Assembly: GCF_024648825.1 (NCBI RefSeq)
Contig: NZ_JANBBE010000002.1
Location: 558,001-622,000, forward strand
Length of the DNA: 64,000 nucleotides
Origin: Lentzea californiensis
Lineage (GTDB): Bacteria > Actinomycetota > Actinomycetes > Mycobacteriales > Pseudonocardiaceae
Direction of reading: 5' to 3'
Part shown: in pieces, positions 18,651-26,722 of the stretch
Position numbering within the stretch: the stretch's first letter is position 1
Layout of the letters: each line of letters begins with the position of its first letter
Notes under the pieces: model-generated
Database searches by the model: none
What the model was told of the DNA's origin: nothing
What the model saw: only the letters and a program-made list of their open reading frames with translations
Made by a program: the position numbers and the translations under genes

Positions 18651-19853
18651 CTACAACGGGGAGACGCCGTTCTGGTAGACGGCGCGGACGGCCTGCTTCA
18701 GGGTTCCGGCCTTCACGTGCTGTTCGGCGTCACCCTCCACGAGTACGAGATCGGCGAGCTTGCCTGGTGCGAGCTCGCCGATCTCGTTGCCGAGGCGCAT
18801 GAGCTCGGCGGCGGACTTGGTGGTGGCGTAAAGCGCCTCGGCCGGGGACATGCCGTACTCGACCATCAGCGTCAGCTCGTTGAGGTTGTCGCCGTGCGGG
18901 CCGACGCCGGAGTCGGTGCCCATCGCGATCTTCACGCCCGCCTCGTACGCCTTCTGGAACGCCTGGAAGTGTTGCGAGACAACGGCATTCGCCTTGTCGA
19001 GGATGACGTCCGAGATCGCCATGCCGGCGGCGGCCTGGTCGAGCACCATGCGCGGAGCCATCAGCGTCGGCACGAGCCACGTGCCGTTCTTGAGCATCTC
19101 CTCAACGCCCTCGTCGGTGAGGAACACGCCGTGCTCGATGGACCGCACGCCGTTGCGCACGGCCGTGAGGATGCCGTCGCCGCTCATCGCGTGCGACATC
19201 ACCGCGATGCCCGCGGCGTTGGCCTCCTGCACGATCATCGCGATCTCCTCGTCGCGGAAGTGCGCGTGACGAGGGTTGCTGCGCGGGGACATCACGCCGC
19301 CGCTCGACGCGATCTTGATGATGTCGGCGCCGTGGCGGACCAGCGTGCGGATGACCTTGCGCAGTTCCTCGGGACCGTCGGCGACGGTGTCCGGCAGGCC
19401 GGGGTGCAGCGGGGGCGAGATGTGGGCGCCGCACTGCATCCAGTCGTCGTTGTGGCCGCCGGTCTGCGAGACCATGTTGACCGCGATCTGCATGCGCGGG
19501 CCCTGGACCAGACCGCGCCGCACCGCCTCCGCGACACCGAGGTCCGCGCCGAGCGCGTCGCGGACCGTCGTGATGCCGCACTGCAGCGTCGCTTTCATGT
19601 TCCCGATCGCCTCGTAGAACGGCAGCGAGAACGGCGTGTTCAGCGACCGCACCAGGTCGGCGCCGCTGAACATGAAGTGCACGTGGCAGTCGAACAGTCC
19701 CGGCAGGATCGTGTGGCCGGTCGCGTCGACCACGGTGTCGCCGTCGAGCCCGATGCCGACGTCGACGATGCGGTCGTTCTCGACCACCACGTCGCCGGGC
19801 TCCGTCGCCCGGCCGGTGAAGACCCTGCCCCCAGAGAACACGATGCGCGTCAT
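18651..19853 (-). CDS. Amidohydrolase family protein (imidazolonepropionase/prolidase-like)
   Basis: A 400-residue metal-dependent hydrolase of the amidohydrolase superfamily with a small N-terminal beta-sandwich. Metal ligands are seen in PGLFDCHVHF (HxH), in the bridging Lys region DIIKIASSGG, in VMSHAMS and RSIEHGVF (His), and in IAMGTDSG (Asp). The ending GKLADLVLVEGD is typical of the sandwich domain closing. Relatives cleave X-Pro dipeptides, carbamates or ring amides, so the true substrate is open. TAGATT lies 7 nt before the ATG. Divergent from the S9 peptidase gene, so it may act in peptide use. Confidence 0.88.
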   Translation of the reverse strand: MTRIVFSGGRVFTGRATEPGDVVVENDRIVDVGIGLDGDTVVDATGHTILPGLFDCHVHFMFSGADLVRSLNTPFSLPFYEAIGNMKATLQCGITTVRDALGADLGVAEAVRRGLVQGPRMQIAVNMVSQTGGHNDDWMQCGAHISPPLHPGLPDTVADGPEELRKVIRTLVRHGADIIKIASSGGVMSPRSNPRHAHFRDEEIAMIVQEANAAGIAVMSHAMSGDGILTAVRNGVRSIEHGVFLTDEGVEEMLKNGTWLVPTLMAPRMVLDQAAAGMAISDVILDKANAVVSQHFQAFQKAYEAGVKIAMGTDSGVGPHGDNLNELTLMVEYGMSPAEALYATTKSAAELMRLGNEIGELAPGKLADLVLVEGDAEQHVKAGTLKQAVRAVYQNGVSPL

Positions 19854-19914
19854 ACGCGGGAATCTATGCGCTGAGTCAATTTTTGTGATCGGTCAACAAA
19901 TAACTCTGAGCGTT

Positions 19915-19933
19915 GCTAACAAGTTCTGTTAGC
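19915..19933. promoter_or_regulatory. Operator-like dyad in the amidohydrolase/S9 peptidase divergent promoter
   Basis: GCTAACA-AGTTC-TGTTAGC is a perfect 7-bp dyad. Its right arm overlaps the TAGCGT -10 box (19930-19935) of the S9 peptidase gene, which ends 7 nt before GTG 19943. A bound protein would block that promoter. No regulator gene is adjacent. Confidence 0.55.
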
Positions 19934-19942
19934 GTCCACGCC

Positions 19943-21802
19943 GTGCGCCCTGAAGACCTGCAGCTGCTCACCACGCCCGGCACCGTCGCCGTGTCCGGAG
20001 ACCTGGTGCTGGTCAGCATCACCACGCCCGACCTCGACAAGAACACCTACCGGGGCGGTCTGCACCGGGTGTTCCCGGATGGCACGACAACACCGTGGAC
20101 GCACGGTGATCGTGACAATGCGCAGCGCATTTCTCCCGACGGCAAGCTGGTCGCGTTCCTGCGCGTCAGTGGAAAGTCGAAGCCGCAGCTCTACGTCGTT
20201 CCGGTGGACGGCGGCGAGCCTCGCCGGCTGACCGACCTGCCGCTCGGCGCCGGTGCCCCGGTGTGGTCGCCGGACTCGTCGCGCCTCGTCTTCGTGGCCC
20301 GAGTGCCCGAGGCCGGCCGCTACGGGACCACCGACGACGGCCCGGAGTCCGAGGCGCCGCGCCGCATCACGCGCCTGGACTACCGCGTCGACGACGTCGG
20401 CTTCCTCGCCGACCGCCGCCCGCGCCTGCACGTCGTCGACCTGGACGGTGTCGTCACCGAGGTCACCGACGGCGCGCACGACGTCTCCGACCCGGCCTGG
20501 CTCGACGACTCGACGCTGGTGTTCGTCGCCCCGCGCGACCTCGGCGTCTCCGAGACCCTGCACTCCGACCTGTACGCGGTTCCCGCCGCCGGCGGCGAGG
20601 TCTCACTGCTGGTGCGCGGCGCCGGCGAAGTCTCGATGCCGTTCGTCGCCAACGGCTCGCTCTACTGGCTGGGCACCGAGTTCACCGGCATCGAGGCGGT
20701 CGCGCGCAACCACGGCCTGTGGAAGTCGCCGGTGGACGGTTCCGCTCCCGTCCGCCTCACCGACGTCGAGACCGTCGACGTGGAAAGGCTTTCGGGCCAG
20801 CCCGTCGCCGACTCGTCGGGCGTGCTCCTGGTCGTGCGCAACCGCGGCGCCCTGGAACTGCAGCGAATCCCGTTCGACGGCGGTCCCGGCGAGGTGCTGG
20901 CGGGTTCCTCGGCAGCCGTCCGTTCGTTCGCGACCGACGGGTCCACTGTGGTCGCCGTCGTGTCCACCCCGGACAGTCCCGGCCAGGTCGAGTTCGTCGG
21001 AACCGGTGTGCGCACGGCGTTCTCGTCGGTCCCTGCCCGCCGAGTGGTCGAGCTCTCCGGTTCCGCCTCCGACGGCTACCCGGTGCACGGCTGGCTCGTG
21101 CTGCCCGAAGGCGACGGCCCGCACCCGGTCGTCATGGCCGTGCACGGCGGCCCGTTCATGTACCACAGCTGGGGTTTCTTCGACGAGGCCCAGGTCTACG
21201 CCACCGCGGGCTACGCCGTCGTGCTCCCGAACCCACGCGGCTCGGCGGGCTACGGCCAAGCCCACGGCCAAGCCGTGATCGGCAAGTTCGGCACGGTGGA
21301 CGTGGACGACGTCCTGTCCCTTTTGGACGTAGCACTAGCCCGTGAGGACTGCGATCCCGAACGAGTCGGCGTGATGGGCGGCTCCTACGGCGGCTTCATG
21401 ACCTCGTGGCTGTCCGCGCACCACGGCGAACGCTTCAAGGCGGCCTGGAGCGAACGCGCCGTCAACGCCTGGGACTCGTTCGGCGGCTCCTCGGACATCG
21501 GCTACTTCTTCGCTGACGCCTACTGCGGCACCGACCCCGAGGCGCAGCGCGCGATGTCACCGCTGACCTACGCCGAGAAGATCAACCTGCCGTTCGCAGT
21601 CGTCCACTCCGAGCACGACTGGCGCTGCCCGCTGGAACAGGCGCAGCGCATGTTCGTGGCGTTGAAGCGGCGCGGGGTGGAGACGGAGATGCTGATCTTC
21701 CCGGGGGAGGGGCACGAGTTGACCCGGTCTGGGCAGCCGCGGCACCGGAAGCAGCGGTTCGACGCGGTGCTGGAGTGGTGGGACCGCTACCTCAAGGCCT
21801 GA
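19943..21802 (+). CDS. S9 family (prolyl oligopeptidase/acylaminoacyl) peptidase
   Basis: A 619-residue cytoplasmic serine peptidase. The N-terminal 370 residues form a beta-propeller with TolB/DPP-like repeats (VWSPDSSRLVFVA, DPAWLDDSTLVFVAP). The C-terminal alpha/beta hydrolase has the oxyanion strand MAVHGGPFMY, nucleophile GVMGGSYGGFMTSW, acid VVHSEHDWRCPL and His FPGEGHEL. There is no signal peptide. It should cleave short peptides, possibly N-acylated ones. GTG 19943 was chosen because TAGCGT lies 7 nt upstream. A GC-rich stem-loop follows the gene. Confidence 0.93.
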   Translation: MRPEDLQLLTTPGTVAVSGDLVLVSITTPDLDKNTYRGGLHRVFPDGTTTPWTHGDRDNAQRISPDGKLVAFLRVSGKSKPQLYVVPVDGGEPRRLTDLPLGAGAPVWSPDSSRLVFVARVPEAGRYGTTDDGPESEAPRRITRLDYRVDDVGFLADRRPRLHVVDLDGVVTEVTDGAHDVSDPAWLDDSTLVFVAPRDLGVSETLHSDLYAVPAAGGEVSLLVRGAGEVSMPFVANGSLYWLGTEFTGIEAVARNHGLWKSPVDGSAPVRLTDVETVDVERLSGQPVADSSGVLLVVRNRGALELQRIPFDGGPGEVLAGSSAAVRSFATDGSTVVAVVSTPDSPGQVEFVGTGVRTAFSSVPARRVVELSGSASDGYPVHGWLVLPEGDGPHPVVMAVHGGPFMYHSWGFFDEAQVYATAGYAVVLPNPRGSAGYGQAHGQAVIGKFGTVDVDDVLSLLDVALAREDCDPERVGVMGGSYGGFMTSWLSAHHGERFKAAWSERAVNAWDSFGGSSDIGYFFADAYCGTDPEAQRAMSPLTYAEKINLPFAVVHSEHDWRCPLEQAQRMFVALKRRGVETEMLIFPGEGHELTRSGQPRHRKQRFDAVLEWWDRYLKA

Positions 21803-21812
21803 CCTGCCGGGT

Positions 21813-21844
21813 GAGGCTGCTCCGATCTCCGCCGGAGCAGCCTC
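21813..21844 (+). terminator. Stem-loop terminator after S9 peptidase gene
   Basis: GAGGCTGCTCCG and CGGAGCAGCCTC form a perfect 12-bp stem with an 8-nt loop, starting 10 nt after the stop codon. There is no T run, as is common in high-GC actinobacteria. Confidence 0.75.
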
Positions 21845-22480
21845 CCGCGGTCAGCTGATCTGGACGCAGGACGCCCTGTTCTGCCAGTTGGTCGACCCCT
21901 GCCTGAGGTCGGCGCTCTGGTCGACCTGGGGGAGCCGCTGCTGGGGCAGTCACGGGAGTCGTAGAGCTTCTCGTGGCGGCCACTAGCGCTGCTTGCTCGG
22001 CCGGCGCTACCTGTGCCCGGAGAGGCGGAGGCCTGAAGCGCATCGGTGATGCGCACCTGACGCTCGGTCGTCGTGCTGATGCGCTACGCACGGGAAGATG
22101 CGTTGGTGAGCCTGAAAGCGCTGCAGCGTGCCACCTCGCAGACGTGCGGTGGAAGCTGGCCGAACTCGACCGACGTGAACCCCTTCAAGCGTGCCAAAAG
22201 TTCTTGCGCAGGCAGAAACCGGCGTCGAACGCCGCGAGGTCCTACCGGTTCTCCGCCTCCCGCACGTCCAGATCGCGTAGCCGAGACTGAAGCACCGCAC
22301 CGGTTCGCCAGTTACAACAGAGCTGGTCGACCGCTCAGCCAGGCTCCCCCGCGCGCTTCCTCCTGTCGCAACGCGCGAACCTCCGATCTGGTTCCCGCTC
22401 TGTCCACAGGCTAGCCCGAGACGGATCGCCGCAGGTCAGCGAACTGTTTGCCTGTGGACAACTCGCGATCATGCAAGCTG
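21845..22480. other. Gene-poor region with two DnaA boxes
   Basis: About 636 bp without a frame showing recognisable protein features or usual codon bias. Base composition is slightly lower in GC than around it. It contains an inverted repeat with DnaA-box sequence (listed separately). Possible decayed coding DNA, but no parent gene was identified. Confidence 0.5.
22400..22461. promoter_or_regulatory. Pair of inverted DnaA-box-like sequences
   Basis: CTGTCCACA at 22400-22408 matches 8 of 9 positions of the actinobacterial DnaA box TTGTCCACA. TGTGGACAA at 22453-22461 is a perfect box on the minus strand. They belong to a 10-bp inverted repeat (GTCCACAGGC, GCCTGTGGAC). No replication gene is nearby, so this is not evidence for an origin by itself. 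Confidence 0.45.
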
Positions 22481-23137
22481 TCACCCGAGCAGTGTGTAGT
22501 TCAGCTCCTCGCACACGCGCGCCAACGGCAGATCGAGACCCGGATGGTCGAGTGGAAGCAACACGTCCGGGGCGGCCGGTAACCCAGAGGCACCCGGCGG
22601 GTCCCAAAGGCAGATCGCCGGATCCCCGGAGTCCATCGAAGACCGGTACCAAAGCCCGTCCAACTCCGGGTAGGCCGCACGAATCGCCCGCGACCACGCC
22701 TGAGTCACCAGCTTCGGTCCGGTCGAGATCTCCTGCGACGCCCCGACGCGCGTGGGCCACAACCCGCCCAGGTCCAGCAACCGCAAAGTACGGCGAGGCC
22801 GGAGCACCACCAGGAACGGCGAGCGGGTGCGGCGGTCCACGATCGACGTCGCCTGGAAGACCTCCGCTATCGACGTGCGGACGGAGAGGCCGAAGTACAG
22901 GACGCCGTTCTCGTGGTCCTGGACCGGGCTGCCGTCGTCGGCCGGTTGTTGTGCGTCGAAGCGCGCGTGGGGGAGTGGGCCCGTGTAGCGGAACGTGTTC
23001 CAGCGCTGGGGGTGTGAGCCCTTCGCGGTGAAGACGCGGACCAGGCGGGTCGCCCGGTGCACCGCCACCACGTCCTCGGTGCGGCGCAGGTGCGCTTGGA
23101 GCACGGCAGGGGCAGGCGGCTGCGGAAGCCGTGACAT
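22481..23137 (-). CDS. RES-domain toxin of a toxin-antitoxin pair
   Basis: A 218-residue protein with the RES fold signature: an Arg in VVAVHRATRLVRVF, the RWNTFRYTGPLPHARFD segment, and GVLYFGLSVRTSIAEVFQATS holding the conserved Tyr and Glu. RES toxins such as M. tuberculosis MbcT destroy or modify NAD+. The gene follows its presumed antitoxin with a 28-nt gap on the same strand, the order usual for Xre/MbcA-RES pairs. Cytoplasmic, with no signal peptide. The family call is strong; NAD+ as substrate is inferred from the family. Confidence 0.85.
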   Translation of the reverse strand: MSRLPQPPAPAVLQAHLRRTEDVVAVHRATRLVRVFTAKGSHPQRWNTFRYTGPLPHARFDAQQPADDGSPVQDHENGVLYFGLSVRTSIAEVFQATSIVDRRTRSPFLVVLRPRRTLRLLDLGGLWPTRVGASQEISTGPKLVTQAWSRAIRAAYPELDGLWYRSSMDSGDPAICLWDPPGASGLPAAPDVLLPLDHPGLDLPLARVCEELNYTLLG

Positions 23138-23165
23138 TCGGGTCCTGTCGGGTGTTCGGGAAAGC

Positions 23166-23750
23166 TCAGGCAGGTGTGCCGAGCGTGGAGGCCAGGGTGC
23201 CGACTCGGCGCGGGTCTCCTCCTGCGAGGAGCCAGTCGCGCGGGGTCGCGGGCTTGCCGTCGACGGGCAGGTCCTCCTGGAGGGTGGTCATGAACGCGGC
23301 TACCACGAGTGCCGGTTGGTCCGTCGGGATGTCCGCCAGGACGGTTTCCAGGCCCGGTAGGACACCGGTGCCCGCGAACTGCCACGCGGGCAGGCGCCAG
23401 CTGCCCCTGTCCTTCCAGCCCACGAGCCTGCCGACGCCGAGGCGGTGCCGGATGCGGCTGGTGTCCACCTGGAGCTGGCGGGCGGCCTCGTTCACGGTCA
23501 GCGCCGAGTCGCGCAGCACCGCGTGCGCCACGACCGTGCGGGTGCGTGGCTTCGCGTCACCGGGGCCCGCGGGCGAGAGGTCGAGGCCCACGTCGGTCAA
23601 CGCCGCCTGCTGGTCCGGCGTGAAGTAGGTGGCCGGTTCCGGGTGTGGCGGGGCCAGCCTGCGTGCCGCGTCGGACACCAGGGCCAGGAACTCGTCGGGA
23701 CTCACCTGCAGGCCGGCCTTGGCCAGCACCGTCTCCAAGGCTGGACTCAT
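23166..23750 (-). CDS. Antitoxin of the RES pair (Xre/MbcA-like)
   Basis: A 194-residue protein. Residues 1-60 hold a short helical segment (ALETVLAKAGLQVSPDEFLALV). The middle contains a helix-turn-helix (SALTVNEAARQLQVDTSRIRHRLGVGRLVGW). The C-terminus (LPGLETVLADIP, LVVAAFMTTLQEDLP, DWLLAGGDPRRVGTLAST) resembles the toxin-capping domain of Xre/MbcA antitoxins. Start taken as ATG 23750, because TATTCT lies 6 nt upstream; GTG 23756 is possible. The inverted repeat across its promoter suggests autoregulation. Confidence 0.75.
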   Translation of the reverse strand: MSPALETVLAKAGLQVSPDEFLALVSDAARRLAPPHPEPATYFTPDQQAALTDVGLDLSPAGPGDAKPRTRTVVAHAVLRDSALTVNEAARQLQVDTSRIRHRLGVGRLVGWKDRGSWRLPAWQFAGTGVLPGLETVLADIPTDQPALVVAAFMTTLQEDLPVDGKPATPRDWLLAGGDPRRVGTLASTLGTPA

Positions 23751-23786
23751 GCGCACAGAATAGCCCGTGCGTGCGCATCTGTGCGC
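23751..23786. promoter_or_regulatory. Operator of the RES toxin-antitoxin operon
   Basis: GCGCACAGA (23751-23759) and TCTGTGCGC (23778-23786) form a perfect 9-bp inverted repeat directly next to the antitoxin ATG. The left arm overlaps the -10 box (TATTCT read on the minus strand). Another TGTGCGCTCACA element lies at about 23819-23830. This is the expected layout for autorepression by the antitoxin. Confidence 0.65.
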
Positions 23787-23906
23787 CCTACGAACGGTCT
23801 AAACAGGAACGGTTGACGTTGTGCGCTCACATGACGACGCTACGTTAGAATCACCGGTCCGGACCGGTGACATGGGCCTCATGTGGCACATCGATACCAT
23901 TCCCCG

Positions 23907-25076
23907 ATGCAGCTCGACCGCACCGCCAAGCGGGTCGTGGTGGCGTGGTCCGCCGTCATGGTCGCCACACTCACCTACGTCATGCTCCGCCCGCCGGGGT
24001 GGTCGCTCGACCTGCGCGTCTACCGCAACGGCGGCGCGGCGTTCCTGAAGGACATCCCCCTCTACGCCGAGGGCTTCGCCAAACCGCTCGGCGGGCCTGA
24101 CCTGCCCTTCACGTACCCGCCGATCGCGGCCGTGCTGTTCAGCCTGCTGGCGCTCGTGCCGCTGGGTGTCGCGATCTTCGCGGTGGCGGTGGCGAACCTC
24201 GCGATGCTCACGGGGTTGTGCCTGATCGCGGCAGGACGGGTGGTCGGCTGGGGTCCGGACGCGGTCAAGTGGGGGCTGGGCGCGGCGGCGGTGTCGTCGA
24301 TCTTCGACCCGCTGCGCGAGACGCTGTGGTTCGGTCAGATCAACCTGTTGCTGGGTCTGCTGGTGATGGCCGACTGCCTGCTCGAACGCACCCGCTGGTG
24401 GCCGCGCGGCGCGTTGATCGGACTGGCGGCCGCGATCAAGCTGACGCCGGCGTTCTTCGCGTTGTTCTTCGTGGCGCGACGGCAGTGGAAGCCCGTGTTC
24501 GTGTCCATCGGGTCGTTCTTCTTCTTCGTGCTGGTGGGATTCCTAGTCTCCTTCGGCGACGCGAAGGAGTACTGGACGCACGCGCTGCTCGACCCGGGCC
24601 GCGTCGGCCGCCTCACCTACGCGTCCAACCAGGCCATTCGCGGCACGCTCGCGCGCTTCGGCCTGGAGAACGGCGCCCAGGTCGGCGTGTGGCTCGTGCT
24701 GGCGCTTCTGGTCGTTGCGACGGTGTGGTGGCTGGCCTCGCAGCTCGGCGAGATCGAGGCGTTCTTCGTCGTGGCGATCGGCGGCCTGCTGATCTCGCCC
24801 GTGTCGTGGGGCCACCACTGGGTGTGGATCGCGCCCGCGCTCGTGCTGCTCTCACGGCCTGCACTGCGCCGCCACTGGGCGTCGTGGGCGGTCGTGGCGG
24901 TGTTCGCCATCGGGCCGCACTGGCTGTTCCCCCGCGACAACGACGTCGAGCGCGACTGGTCGTGGTGGCAGCAGGTGATCGGCAACCTCTACGTGTTCAT
25001 CGGGGTCGCCGTGCTGGTCACGCTTGCCGTGCGCGTGGTGCGAGACCGCCGTCGAGCTGCTTCGACCGCAGGCTGA
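23907..25076 (+). CDS. GT87 family membrane glycosyltransferase (mannosyltransferase-like)
   Basis: A 389-residue polytopic protein with about ten hydrophobic helices. The early loop after helix 1 reads WSLDLRVYRNGGAAFLKDIPLY, containing the DLxVY acidic motif of GT-C enzymes. LPFTYPPIAAVLFSLLALVPLG, AALIGLAAAIKLTPAFF-type and SPVSWGHHWVWIAPAL motifs follow, typical of the PimE-like GT87 family. These transfer mannose or arabinose from polyprenyl-phosphate donors outside the membrane. Start is ATG 23907, with TACCAT 6 nt upstream. The acceptor is unknown. Confidence 0.88.
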   Translation: MQLDRTAKRVVVAWSAVMVATLTYVMLRPPGWSLDLRVYRNGGAAFLKDIPLYAEGFAKPLGGPDLPFTYPPIAAVLFSLLALVPLGVAIFAVAVANLAMLTGLCLIAAGRVVGWGPDAVKWGLGAAAVSSIFDPLRETLWFGQINLLLGLLVMADCLLERTRWWPRGALIGLAAAIKLTPAFFALFFVARRQWKPVFVSIGSFFFFVLVGFLVSFGDAKEYWTHALLDPGRVGRLTYASNQAIRGTLARFGLENGAQVGVWLVLALLVVATVWWLASQLGEIEAFFVVAIGGLLISPVSWGHHWVWIAPALVLLSRPALRRHWASWAVVAVFAIGPHWLFPRDNDVERDWSWWQQVIGNLYVFIGVAVLVTLAVRVVRDRRRAASTAG

Positions 25077-25128
25077 ACAGCACCAGCACCACGCCCCACA
25101 GGATCGCGAACACGCCGATGGTGATCAC
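25018..25128 (-). CDS. Possible 36-residue membrane peptide
   Basis: A short frame from GTG 25128 gives MITIGVFAILWGVVLVLFSL followed by RSKQLDGGLAPRARQA: one hydrophobic helix and a basic tail, with a TATACA box about 26 nt upstream. It overlaps the 3' end of the GT87 gene by 59 nt on the opposite strand and fills an otherwise unexplained 91-bp gap. There is no ribosome binding site. The membrane-helix pattern could also be an antisense artefact of the hydrophobic GT87 codons, but the helix lies mostly outside the GT87 gene. Confidence 0.25.
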   Translation of the reverse strand: MITIGVFAILWGVVLVLFSLRSKQLDGGLAPRARQA

Positions 25129-25153
25129 GAACGCCGGCGCGCCGGTGACGATG

Positions 25154-25159
25154 TATAAC
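25154..25159 (+). promoter_or_regulatory. -10 box before the ASCH-like gene
   Basis: TATAAC ends 8 nt before GTG 25168, which indicates leaderless or nearly leaderless transcription. Confidence 0.5.
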
Positions 25160-25167
25160 CTCGTTCG

Positions 25168-25689
25168 GTGCTGATCCGGGTGGCTGACTGGGAACGGATC
25201 CGGTCCGGCGAGATCACGCTGCAGTTCCGGCGGTGGAAGCGGCCGACTGTGCGCGCCGGCGGGACGTTGCGGACGTCGCTGGGCGTCCTGGCGATCGACG
25301 CGGTGGACGTCGTGTCGCGGGTGTCGCGGGCTGAGGCGGTGGCGGCCGGGTTCCCGACCGTGACGGCGCTGAAGTCCTCAGTGGACGGACGAGAGGGCTC
25401 GCTCTACCGGATACGCCTGCGTTTCGTGGGCGAGGATCCGCGCGCCGAGCTGCGTTCTTCGTCCGATGTGGACGGACTGGAACTGCGGGAGGACGCTCTC
25501 GCATTGCTGCGGCTGATCGCGGCCAGCCCCGGCGTGCGGGCCGCGGACCTGGCCGCTTCGATCGGCCGCGAGAAGCTGCCGTTCAAGGCGGACGTCCGCA
25601 AGCTCAAGGCCAAGGGGCTCACCGAGTCCCTCGAAGTCGGGTACCGCCTCTCCCCGCGGGGAGAGGCGTACCTGCGAACCCTGGACTAG
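25168..25689 (+). CDS. ASCH-like/winged-helix protein
   Basis: A 173-residue cytoplasmic protein in two parts. Residues 1-90 (MLIRVADWERIRSGEITLQFRRWKRP, then VLAIDAVDVVSRV and LYRIRLRFVGEDPR) resemble an ASCH/PUA-like barrel, a fold that binds RNA. Residues 105-173 form a small winged helix: LALLRLIAASPGVRAADLAASIGREKLPFKADVRKLKAKGLTES and GYRLSPRGEAYL. The combination suggests nucleic acid binding, but no function is known. Start is GTG 25168. The stop abuts the convergent immunity gene. Confidence 0.7.
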   Translation: MLIRVADWERIRSGEITLQFRRWKRPTVRAGGTLRTSLGVLAIDAVDVVSRVSRAEAVAAGFPTVTALKSSVDGREGSLYRIRLRFVGEDPRAELRSSSDVDGLELREDALALLRLIAASPGVRAADLAASIGREKLPFKADVRKLKAKGLTESLEVGYRLSPRGEAYLRTLD

Positions 25690-26588
25690 CTCTGACCCGT
25701 GATGATCGAGACCGCCCTGTCCTGCGTCTGCTCGTTCACCTCGGCGATCTGGAAGCCGCGCGCCACCGCGTGCGCCACCAGTTCCGGCTCCGGCGGCAGG
25801 CCGTACTTGCGCAGGTAGTGCGGCACGGCGCCGGCCCAGATCCACGTGCCGTCGGTGCGGAAGTTGAGCGGCACGTCCTGCTCGCCGCTCTGCGAGAACT
25901 CGTCGAGGTCGTAGCTGCGCGCGGCCAGCACGACCGGCGCCGACTCGAGGTAGTTCAGCAGACCGTCGAGCACCTGCGGGTCGACCGGCTGACGGTTGAC
26001 CACTATGCGGCCGTCGTCGTTCTTGCCGTCGTACACGCGGGCCGTGCGCAGCTCACCCGATCCGGTCTGCGGCTGGGCGGCCGGCACCTGGAACTCCTGC
26101 GGCGGCTGCTGAGGCTGCTGCTGGGGTTCCGGCTCGGGCGCGGGCAGCGGCGGCAGACCGACGCGCTGGCGCCACCAGTCCGGGATCTGCCGGTCCGGCC
26201 GCGGGAACGTCTGCAGTTCGTCGCGGAAACCGATGGGCGGCGGCGCGTTGCGCCAGCGCGGTTCGTCCTCGGCGTTGAAGTCCACCGTGAACGCCGCGGG
26301 CGCCTCGATCTCGTACGTCGCGCTCAGCCACGTACCGCGCTCGGGGTGGTACATGCCCCCGCGCAGGTGCCCGAACATCTGCACGACGTCCATCGGCGGA
26401 CGCACCGGTCGCAGCTGGCCATCGGGCCCGGCGAACGCCAGGTCGACCTCGATGTGCCTGCCCGCCGCGCGGTACTCGGCCCGGATGCGCTGCCAGCCCT
26501 GCGGTACGGCCGGCAGCATGGCACGGCCGATCTGCCGCACCAACTGCTGCTGGTCCTGCTCGCTCAGTGGTGTAGCCGGCTGGCTCAT
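25686..26588 (-). CDS. YezG-like immunity protein
   Basis: A 300-residue protein. The N-terminal 150 residues (LVRQIGRAMLPAVPQGWQRIRAEYRAAGRHIEVDLAF, then GMYHPERGTWLSATYEIE and DFNAEDEPRWRNAPPPIGFRDEL) match the YezG-like immunity fold, which protects against secreted toxins. After a Gln/Pro-rich linker (about 153-180), the C-terminal domain (RTARVYDGKNDDGRIVV, YLESAPVVLAARSYDLDEF, FRTDGTWIWAGAVPHYLRKYGLPPEPELVAH) occurs in actinobacterial toxin-associated proteins. Last gene of the type VII toxin cluster. YezG relatives usually pair with TNT-like or other toxins not encoded in this window, so it may be an orphan immunity gene. Confidence 0.65.
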   Translation of the reverse strand: MSQPATPLSEQDQQQLVRQIGRAMLPAVPQGWQRIRAEYRAAGRHIEVDLAFAGPDGQLRPVRPPMDVVQMFGHLRGGMYHPERGTWLSATYEIEAPAAFTVDFNAEDEPRWRNAPPPIGFRDELQTFPRPDRQIPDWWRQRVGLPPLPAPEPEPQQQPQQPPQEFQVPAAQPQTGSGELRTARVYDGKNDDGRIVVNRQPVDPQVLDGLLNYLESAPVVLAARSYDLDEFSQSGEQDVPLNFRTDGTWIWAGAVPHYLRKYGLPPEPELVAHAVARGFQIAEVNEQTQDRAVSIITGQS

Positions 26589-26722
26589 GTGGTTCTCGCC
26601 CCTCTCCCCGTGAAAGCCCGCTGATCTTATCGGGCCACCGCGACGCGTGCGGGCCGGTCACACACCGCGCGTCGTTCACCACACTCTGAGTGGGTGTGGG
26701 GCCCTGTGGTTCCGGTGATGTC

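Noticed and set aside
21845..22480. Possible decayed gene or tRNA in the gene-poor region
   Set aside because: No frame shows a recognisable family, and no cloverleaf with TTCGA-type T-loop and matching acceptor stem was found.
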